A program made the position numbers and the translations under genes. A stretch of 64,000 bases of DNA from Streptomyces sp. P9-A4 (GTDB lineage: Bacteria > Actinomycetota > Actinomycetes > Streptomycetales > Streptomycetaceae), in assembly GCF_036634195.1 (NCBI RefSeq), contig NZ_JAZIFY010000001.1, positions 1,126,501 through 1,190,500 on the forward strand, read 5' to 3'. Positions 58,431 through 64,000 of the stretch are shown here, piece after piece (the stretch's first letter is position 1; the number at the start of each line of letters is the position of its first letter). A model generated the notes under the pieces. It saw only the letters and a list, made by a program, of their open reading frames with translations. It was not told the origin of the DNA and did no database searches.

Positions 58431-59522
58431 TTACGTGGACGCCGAGGGGGCCAAGTCGGTTCGGAATCCCACGATACGGGCGCAGGTGTCGATCATCACC
58501 TCCTCGACCTCGTCGAGCGGCCTGTGCTCGGCCGTCGACTTGGCGAGGGCCAGGGCCGCCGTCTGGACCGTCAGCGCACGGGCCGGGACGTCGAGTCGGG
58601 CCCAGGGGTCGGCGCCCACGGCGGGGCCGCCCGCCTCCTGGTACGCCCCGAGGAAGCGGGACCAGACCTCCGGGGGCAGGATGCCGGCGGCGAACCAGGC
58701 GGCGGGGCGGGCGAGATCCCAGGCCGGATCGCCGAGGCCGAGGTCGTCGATGTCGATGAGCCGCCAGGGGCCGGTGGGCACGGACCGGGTGTCACGGACG
58801 AGTTGGCCGAGGTGGAAGTCGCCGTGGCAGAGGTGACGGGGTGTCTGGGTGGGGCCGGTGGGGCCGGTGGGGATCTGCTGCCGGGTGCCGGCGTTCGGCC
58901 CTCGGCTGTCGGAGATCGGCGGCCGAGCGTGGGGGATCGCTCCCCGGACGCCGTCGGCCGGGATCGTTCGCCAGGCCGCCAGGACCGTTGCCGTGGCCGG
59001 GTGGTCCGGGGCCGTCGCGCGCATCCGGTCGACCGCCAGCGCCGCCTTCACCGGCGCCCGCATCTCCGGGAGACGGCCTGCCGTCCCGGGCGGCGGCGGG
59101 GTGCGGTGGAGCAGGGCGAGCAGCCGCGCCGCCTCCTCCCAGGGGGCGGCGTCGGGGTCCGCCGGGTCCACGGGCGGGCCGTACGGCCAGAGGGTGACGG
59201 GGCGGCCGTCCAGTGCCTCCGGCGCGGACGCGGGCGTCACGAGGGGCGGGAGGAAGACCCCGGAGACGTCCGGGTGCGCGGCGAGCGCCAGCCGTGCGCG
59301 GTGCTCCTCCGGGTCGGTGCCGGGGGCGTGCGCCTTCGCGACCAGTCCCCCGTGGCGTACGACCGTCCCGTCGTCCCGGTCGGCGAGCACCCCCACCAGG
59401 GTTCCCGGGCAGCGACAGGGTGCGCCGGGCCCGTGCGCGGCGGCGTGCGCGACGGCCGCCAGGTGCTCCGGCGGGGGCGGGGCGGGGCGGTCGTGCGGCG
59501 GTTTCGGGGCAGTGGAGTCCAC
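58431..59522 (-). CDS. aminoglycoside phosphotransferase-fold protein
   Basis: 363 residues from GTG 59522. The N-terminus is unusual, with a CRCPG cysteine pair and Pro-rich leader. The kinase-like fold shows RHGGLVAKAHAPG (ATP lysine strand), LCHGDFHLGQLVRD (catalytic loop, H-G-D-x-H) and IDIDDLGLGDPAWDLARPA (the D-x-D metal site). APH-fold proteins phosphorylate diverse small molecules; nothing here points to antibiotics. A 40-residue Pro/Gly/Thr insert (HARPPISDSRGPNAGT...) lies just before the catalytic loop. Confidence 0.85.
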   Translation of the reverse strand: MDSTAPKPPHDRPAPPPPEHLAAVAHAAAHGPGAPCRCPGTLVGVLADRDDGTVVRHGGLVAKAHAPGTDPEEHRARLALAAHPDVSGVFLPPLVTPASAPEALDGRPVTLWPYGPPVDPADPDAAPWEEAARLLALLHRTPPPPGTAGRLPEMRAPVKAALAVDRMRATAPDHPATATVLAAWRTIPADGVRGAIPHARPPISDSRGPNAGTRQQIPTGPTGPTQTPRHLCHGDFHLGQLVRDTRSVPTGPWRLIDIDDLGLGDPAWDLARPAAWFAAGILPPEVWSRFLGAYQEAGGPAVGADPWARLDVPARALTVQTAALALAKSTAEHRPLDEVEEVMIDTCARIVGFRTDLAPSAST

Positions 59523-59684
59523 GCCGGGAGCGTATCGGGGCGGAACGGCGGGGCGGGAACGCGCGAAAGGCCGGTCAGCTCCCCAGCTGACCGGCCCCAC
59601 GCTGCCGTCCGCCGCACCCCCGTCCCCACGGGGCTGATGGCCGGATGTCCCGACCCGGGCCGCTCTCCCGGGTCCGGGGCGCTG

Positions 59685-59852
59685 TCAGCGCCCCAGCATC
59701 GCGCTCACGGACGACGCCTGTGTGACCACCGCTTCCCAGCCGCCGAAGACGACCACGAGCAGGGCCGCGAGAGGGAGGACCATGGCGGTGGCCACCAGGG
59801 GGTGGCGCCGACTCGAAGGCCGGGTGCTCGTCCGCGCTGCGGTGAATGCCAT
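59685..59852 (-). CDS. 55-residue small membrane protein
   Basis: ATG 59852 with strong AGGAGAGGAACC site. Basic N-terminus (MAFTAARTSTRPSSRRH), one helix (PLVATAMVLPLAALLVVVFGGW), short outside tail (EAVVTQASSVSAMLGR). Small membrane proteins at this position are conserved in Streptomyces from memory. A TAGTGT element at 59930-59935 may be its -10 box. Function unknown. Confidence 0.7.
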   Translation of the reverse strand: MAFTAARTSTRPSSRRHPLVATAMVLPLAALLVVVFGGWEAVVTQASSVSAMLGR

Positions 59853-60364
59853 GGTTCCTCTCCTGTCGTGTTCCGGCGCGGCGGGTGCGTACCTCGGGGG
59901 ACGAGTGCTGCACCCGCCGCTTGACCTCAACACTAGGGAGCCCGGAGGCGCGGAACGTCATGCCCGCGTACCGACTTGCGGGCCTCCCGGAGGATGACTC
60001 ACGTCCTTACGGCGTACTCCCGTGGGTGGAGAAGGGGGGTCCGGAACCCCGGGTCTTCCCGGAGGGGTCACGGGCAGCGGGCCGACGGGCACGGGCGGGC
60101 GTGACTTCCCTCACTTCACGGGGCCCGGTGCGAAGGCGCTGGTCCGCGCGGGCCGGGTCGCTCCCCCCGAGGCGTCCGCCCGTATTCCTGTCGGCTGCTC
60201 AAGTGGGGCGCGGGGAAGGGAGGTTGGAGCGGGCCGCCGAACGCCTCCGCCGGGCCCCGTCCTCCTCAGTACTGACAATCGATCCGGTGCGAGGGCGCGG
60301 CCTATGAGCACGCGCGGGCACCACTACGTAAGCTGTGCCACGTCGAACGGACGAGGGGACGGAC
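59853..60364. other. 512-nt divergent intergenic region
   Basis: Between the small membrane protein gene (minus) and the kinase gene (plus). I see no coding sequence with proper start and codon structure. It contains TTGACCTCAACACTAGGGA (59921-59939), whose reverse strand gives a TAGTGT -10-like box for the minus gene. No convincing promoter, terminator or repeat for the plus side. Confidence 0.6.
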
Positions 60365-61594
60365 ATGGCGATGATGCGGCTCCGGCGCGAGGATCCGCGG
60401 ATCGTCGGGTCGTTCCGGCTCCACCGCAGGCTGGGGGCCGGCGGGATGGGCGTCGTGTACCTGGGCTCCGACCGGCGCGGCCAGCGGGTGGCACTGAAGG
60501 TGATCCGGCCGGATCTGGCCGAGGACCAGGAGTTCCGGTCCCGGTTCGCCCGCGAGGTGTCCGCCGCCCGGCGCATCCGCGGCGGCTGCACGGCCCGGCT
60601 CGTCGCCGCCGACCTGGAGGCCGAGCGCCCCTGGTTCGCCACCCAGTACGTGCCCGGCCCCTCCCTGCACGACCGGGTCGCCGAGGAGGGGGCGCTGCGC
60701 GCCGCCGACGTGGCCACGATCGGGGCGGCGCTCTCGGAAGGGCTCGTCGCCGTCCACGAGGCCGGTGTCGTGCACCGCGACCTCAAGCCCTCGAACATCC
60801 TGCTCTCCCCCAAGGGCCCCCGCATCATCGACTTCGGCATCGCCTGGGCCACCGGGGCCAGCACCCTGACCCATGTCGGCACGGCCGTCGGCTCGCCCGG
60901 CTTCCTCGCCCCCGAGCAGGTGCGCGGCGCGGCCGTCACCCCGGCCACCGACGTGTTCTCGCTCGGTGCCACCCTCGCGTACGCCGCCATGGCCGACTCC
61001 CCCTTCGGGCACGGCAGTTCCGAGGTCATGCTCTACCGCGTGGTGCACGAGGAGCCGCAGCTGCACGGGGTGCCGGACGCGCTCGCGCCGCTGGTCCGGG
61101 CCTGCCTCGCCAAGGACCCGGAGGACCGCCCCAGCACGCTCCAGCTGTCCATGCGGCTCAAGGAGATCGCGGCGCGCGAGGCCCAGGGGCTGCCGGTCTC
61201 CCGGCCTCCCGTGCAGCGGGAGCGCGCCGAGGAGCGGAACACGCTGCGGCCGACCGAGCGCTACACCGAGCGGGAGGGGCCGCTGTCCGGGCGCGGTCCG
61301 GAACGGGGCGCCGAACGAGGTGCCGAGCGCGGCTCCGAGAGAGGGCTCGAACGTGGGCCCGAGCGGGGGCAGGCGCGCGTGGGCGGGCCTGCCTCGCGGC
61401 CGTCCGCCGGACCTCGCACCGGAGGGTCCCAGGGCCCCCGGTCCCGCTCGGGGACCCGGCCCGGTGCCCGGTCGACCTCGACCGGACGCCGCCCCGCCAA
61501 CCCGCGGCTGCTGCGGCAGCGGCTCTTCGTCTTCGTGGTCGTGACGCTCGTGGTGGCCCTGGGCATCGCCGCCGCCCAGGCCCTCCAGGGGTAA
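60365..61594 (+). CDS. membrane Ser/Thr protein kinase with Glu-Arg-Gly-rich linker
   Basis: 409 residues from ATG 60365 (GAGGGG ribosome site). A Hanks-type kinase domain at 13-275: RLGAGGMGVVYLG, VALKVI lysine, HRDLKPSNILLS (catalytic loop), IDFGIA (metal), PEQ in FLAPEQVRG, and DRPSTLQL. Then a 120-residue charged linker with GAERGAERGSERGLERG-type repeats, and one C-terminal helix LFVFVVVTLVVALGIAAAQAL with only two or three residues beyond. It has no extracellular sensor (PASTA or other), so the membrane serves just as an anchor. Confidence 0.9.
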   Translation: MAMMRLRREDPRIVGSFRLHRRLGAGGMGVVYLGSDRRGQRVALKVIRPDLAEDQEFRSRFAREVSAARRIRGGCTARLVAADLEAERPWFATQYVPGPSLHDRVAEEGALRAADVATIGAALSEGLVAVHEAGVVHRDLKPSNILLSPKGPRIIDFGIAWATGASTLTHVGTAVGSPGFLAPEQVRGAAVTPATDVFSLGATLAYAAMADSPFGHGSSEVMLYRVVHEEPQLHGVPDALAPLVRACLAKDPEDRPSTLQLSMRLKEIAAREAQGLPVSRPPVQRERAEERNTLRPTERYTEREGPLSGRGPERGAERGAERGSERGLERGPERGQARVGGPASRPSAGPRTGGSQGPRSRSGTRPGARSTSTGRRPANPRLLRQRLFVFVVVTLVVALGIAAAQALQG

Positions 61595-61666
61595 GCCCCC
61601 CGGGATCAGGACTCCGGGGAGGACTCCGGCGTCAGGCCTCCGGGGTCAGGAGTCAGGACTTCGGGC

Positions 61667-62485
61667 TCAGGACTCCGGGCGGCCCGTCGCCACCGCGTAG
61701 AACGCGACGGCCGCCGCCGCACCGACGTTCAGCGAGTCGACGCCGTGCGCCATCGGGATGCGGACCCACTCGTCGGCGGCGCGCAGGGCCTGCGTGGACA
61801 GGCCGTCGCCCTCCGCGCCCAGCATCAGCGCCACCCGCTCCAGGCGGTGCGGAGCAGCCTCGTCGATCGACATCGCCTTCTCGGCCGGAGTGAGCGCGAG
61901 CAGCTTGAACCCCGCCTCCCGTACGGCCTCCAGACCCCGCGGCCAGCTGTCCAGGCGCGCGTACGGGACGGAGAACACCGCCCCCATCGACACCTTCACC
62001 GAGCGGCGGTAGAGCGGGTCCGCGCAGTCCGGCGAGAGCAGCACCGCGTCCATGCCGAGCGCGGCGGCGCTGCGGAAGATCGCGCCGATGTTGGTGTGGT
62101 CGTTCACCGACTCCATCACGACCACCCGCCGGGCGACGCCCAGAAGCTCCGCCGCGTCCGGGAGCGGCTTGCGCTGCATCGAGGCGAGCGCGCCCCGGTG
62201 CACGTGGTAGCCGGTCACGCGTTCGGCGAGGTCCGGCTGGATCGCGTACACCGGCGCCGGGACCTCGTCGATGACGTCCCGCATCACGTCGACCCACTTC
62301 GCGGAGAGCAGCATCGACCTCATCTCGTACCCGGCCTGCCGGGCCCGGCGGATGACCTTCTCGCCCTCCGCGATGAACAGGCCCTCGGCCGGCTCGCGTC
62401 TCCGGCGGAGCTCGACATCGGTCAGACCGGTGTAGTCGCGCAGGCGCGGGTCGTCGGGATCGTCGATCGTGATGAGTTCGGCCAC
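61667..62485 (-). CDS. SpoU/TrmH family RNA 2'-O-methyltransferase
   Basis: 272 residues, GTG 62485. An N-terminal substrate-binding domain (GLFIAEGEKVIRRARQAGYEMRSML) precedes the SPOUT knot: VVVMESVNDHTNIGAIFRSAAALGMDAVLLSPDCADPLYRRSVKVSMGAVFSVP (motifs 1-2) and ALMLGAEGDGLSTQAL...IPMAHGVDSLNVGAAAAVAFY (motif 3). Methylates a ribose of rRNA or tRNA. The exact target is not determinable from sequence. 113 nt after the cobA stop. Confidence 0.92.
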   Translation of the reverse strand: MAELITIDDPDDPRLRDYTGLTDVELRRRREPAEGLFIAEGEKVIRRARQAGYEMRSMLLSAKWVDVMRDVIDEVPAPVYAIQPDLAERVTGYHVHRGALASMQRKPLPDAAELLGVARRVVVMESVNDHTNIGAIFRSAAALGMDAVLLSPDCADPLYRRSVKVSMGAVFSVPYARLDSWPRGLEAVREAGFKLLALTPAEKAMSIDEAAPHRLERVALMLGAEGDGLSTQALRAADEWVRIPMAHGVDSLNVGAAAAVAFYAVATGRPES

Positions 62486-62598
62486 GAGGTGATACTGCCT
62501 TGTCCGGGGTGTGGTGCCAATGTGTCGGCCGGGTTCGGGGGCCCTGCCGGGGGTCGGGGGTGCGGGTTTCGGCTTCCTGGAGAGGTCGCCCTCGCGGG

Positions 62599-63852
62599 CT
62601 ACTTCACCAGGCGGTCCGGGGCTTCCCTGACCACGTCGCCGATCACGATGACCGCCGGCGGACGGACCTCCTGGGCCCTCACCGTCTCCGCTACCGTCGC
62701 CAGCGTGGCGTCCACCCTGCGCTGCGACGCCGTGGTGCCCTCCTGGACCAGGGCCAGCGGGGTGTCCGGGGACTTCCCGTGGGCGATCAGCGCCTCGGCG
62801 ATCTTCCCGATCTTGTCCACGCCCATGAGGATCACGAGCGTGCCGGTCAGCTTCGCGAGGGACGCCCAGTCGACCAGCGAGCGCGGGTCGTCGGGGGCCA
62901 CGTGGCCGCTGACCACGGTGAACTCATGGGCCACTCCGCGGTGCGTGACCGGGATGCCGGCCGCACCGGGGACCGAGATCGAGCTGGAGATGCCCGGGAC
63001 CACCGTGCAGGCGATTCCCTCGGCGGCCAGCGCCTGGGCCTCCTCCATGCCCCGGCCGAAGACGAACGGGTCGCCGCCCTTGAGCCGTACCACGGACCTG
63101 CCCGCCTTCGCGTGCTCGATCAGCGCGTTGTTGATGGCCTCCTGGGCCATGAAACGGCCGTACGGGATCTTCGCCGCGTCGATCACCTCGACGTGCGGCG
63201 GCAGCTCGTCCAGGAGGTCACGGGGGCCGAGCCGGTCCGCGATGACCACGTCCGCATCCGCCAGCAGCCGGCGGCCTCGCACCGTGATCAGGTCCGGGTC
63301 GCCGGGGCCGCCGCCCACCAGGGCGACGAAGGGGGTACGGGCGCGGCGCGCGGGCGCGGCGATCGAACCGTCGCGGAGCCCCTCGACGATCGCGTCACGC
63401 ACGGCGGCGGAGCGGCGGGGGTCGTGGCCGGTGAGGACGGCGACGGTCACGCCCTCGCTGCGGCCGGTGGCCGGGGTCCAGGCGGTGGCCGCCTCCGCGT
63501 CGTCCGAGCGCACGCACCAGGTCCGGGTCCGCTCGGCCTCGGCGGACGCGGCGGCGTTCGCGGCCGGGTCCGTGGTCGCCACCAGGGCGTACCAGGCGTC
63601 GGCCAGGTCCCCGTCCTCGTACCGGCGCTTGATCCAGGTGATCTCGCCCGTCTCCGCCATCACGTCCACGGAGGGGGTCGCGGACGGCGAGATCAGTGTG
63701 ATCTCGGCGCCCGCGGCGATCAGGGCCGGCAGCCGGCGCTGGGCCACCTGGCCGCCGCCGAGGACGACTACGCGGCGGCCCGCCAGGCGCAGGCCCACGG
63801 GGTAGGCGGGGTGCGTCGTCGGCTGGGCGGTGTGATCGGCGTGCTCGGCCAT
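62599..63852 (-). CDS. cobA: uroporphyrinogen-III C-methyltransferase with dehydrogenase domain
   Basis: 417 residues from ATG 63852. The N-terminal half is a SirC/CysG-like NAD domain (LAGRRVVVLGGGQVAQRRLPALIAAGA) for precorrin-2 dehydrogenation; the C-terminal half is the SAM-dependent methyltransferase with VALVGGGPGDPDLITVRGRRLLADADVVI, VRLKGGDPFVFGRGMEEA and PGISSSISVPGAAGIPVTHRG. Makes precorrin-2/sirohydrochlorin for sirohaem and cobalamin. Like E. coli CysG it is a fusion, though somewhat shorter (457 residues). No cobalamin riboswitch recognised upstream. Confidence 0.94.
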   Translation of the reverse strand: MAEHADHTAQPTTHPAYPVGLRLAGRRVVVLGGGQVAQRRLPALIAAGAEITLISPSATPSVDVMAETGEITWIKRRYEDGDLADAWYALVATTDPAANAAASAEAERTRTWCVRSDDAEAATAWTPATGRSEGVTVAVLTGHDPRRSAAVRDAIVEGLRDGSIAAPARRARTPFVALVGGGPGDPDLITVRGRRLLADADVVIADRLGPRDLLDELPPHVEVIDAAKIPYGRFMAQEAINNALIEHAKAGRSVVRLKGGDPFVFGRGMEEAQALAAEGIACTVVPGISSSISVPGAAGIPVTHRGVAHEFTVVSGHVAPDDPRSLVDWASLAKLTGTLVILMGVDKIGKIAEALIAHGKSPDTPLALVQEGTTASQRRVDATLATVAETVRAQEVRPPAVIVIGDVVREAPDRLVK

Positions 63853-63945
63853 GGGTGAGCGGCTCCTCGGAGGGTGGGTGCTGGCCACTGCTTCGGTGAA
63901 GCGGCTGGTGGGGCCACGATATCGGTGACGGCTACATGTCACGCT

Positions 63946-64000
63946 GTGATGGATCTCCCGGGGGCTCGGCCGGGCTTCCGCCGTGACGGATCTCCCGGGG
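63946..64000. repeat. direct repeat of 18 nt at window edge
   Basis: GTGATGGATCTCCCGGGG (63946-63963) and GTGACGGATCTCCCGGGG (63983-64000) differ at one base, 37-nt period. It may continue beyond the window. Confidence 0.7.

Noticed and set aside
59917..59940. MerR-type operator (TTGACCTCAAC)
   Set aside because: Only one arm is present; the mirror arm and the 19-bp spaced -10 on the plus strand are missing.
63853..64000. Cobalamin riboswitch upstream of cobA
   Set aside because: No B12-box-like conserved core recognisable in the 148 nt available; the region beyond the window cannot be judged.

Overview
The window is a stretch of Streptomyces chromosome. The evidence is very high GC, GTG and TTG start codons, GGAGG-type ribosome sites, an ssgB gene (a sporulation gene found only in morphologically complex actinomycetes), and a gene order that from memory matches the S. 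coelicolor core region around SCO1492-SCO1553. I see no prophage, insertion sequence, CRISPR array, rRNA or integrative element. Almost all of it is vertically inherited core genome.

Layout. 1-11.9 kb is a long minus-strand block. In transcription order it holds two small envelope proteins, alaS, ruvX, mltG and a complete late shikimate set (aroE, aroC, aroK, aroB, aroQ; several joined by 4-nt start/stop overlaps), then a P-loop ATPase and the start of an M24 peptidase. 12-14.2 kb is a STAND-type ATPase regulator with no visible DNA-binding domain. 14.2-19.4 kb (minus) holds rpsD with a long structured leader, rarA, a VKOR-family thiol oxidoreductase, hisS and a metallo-beta-lactamase-fold hydrolase. 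19.5-21.8 kb (plus) holds a membrane-anchored cyclophilin and a DUF349 protein. 21.8-33.6 kb (minus) holds relA, the yajC-secD-secF-apt operon, ruvC-ruvA-ruvB, yebC and the PLP synthase pair pdxS-pdxT. 33.6-37.1 kb (minus) holds a LemA-like protein and the phosphatidylinositol mannoside genes pgsA, patA and pimA. 37.3-42.8 kb holds an EF-G paralogue, a large membrane protein, a HIT phosphorylase/hydrolase and a potassium channel. 42.8-47.7 kb holds thrS, an uncharacterised two-gene operon with a nuclease-like DUF4365 protein, and a DEDDh exonuclease. 47.7-51.2 kb has two tRNA-Val(CAC) genes flanking an SRPBCC protein and an 849-residue membrane protein. 51.2-57.3 kb holds ssgB, a CGNR zinc-finger protein, small membrane proteins, a DsbA-like protein, a GNAT protein and pabC-pabB. 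57.5-58.1 kb is a five-gene tRNA cluster (Gly, Cys, three Val). 58-64 kb holds a zinc-ribbon protein, a phosphotransferase-fold protein, a Ser/Thr kinase, a SpoU methyltransferase and the sirohaem/B12 branch gene cobA.

The most interesting signal I found is not a gene. The 5' leader of thrS contains two adjacent hairpins whose 9-nt loops are nearly identical. Both carry the threonine anticodon CGU in a CU-CGU context, and they sit between a TAGGAT -10 box and the Shine-Dalgarno. The architecture resembles the E. coli thrS operator, in which two anticodon-arm mimics let ThrRS repress its own translation. Other points of note are a 13-codon upstream ORF with a GGAGGT ribosome site just before ssgB, a four-half-site dyad upstream of pdxS, and a family of near-perfect hairpin terminators, three of which share the same flank.

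Functional themes: translation and its quality control (alaS, hisS, thrS, rpsD, tRNAs, relA, EF-G2), Holliday junction and fork processing (ruvABC, ruvX, rarA), protein export (secDF-yajC), chorismate supply and use (aro genes, pabBC), PLP and tetrapyrrole synthesis, and envelope and sporulation division functions (mltG, pimA pathway, ssgB).
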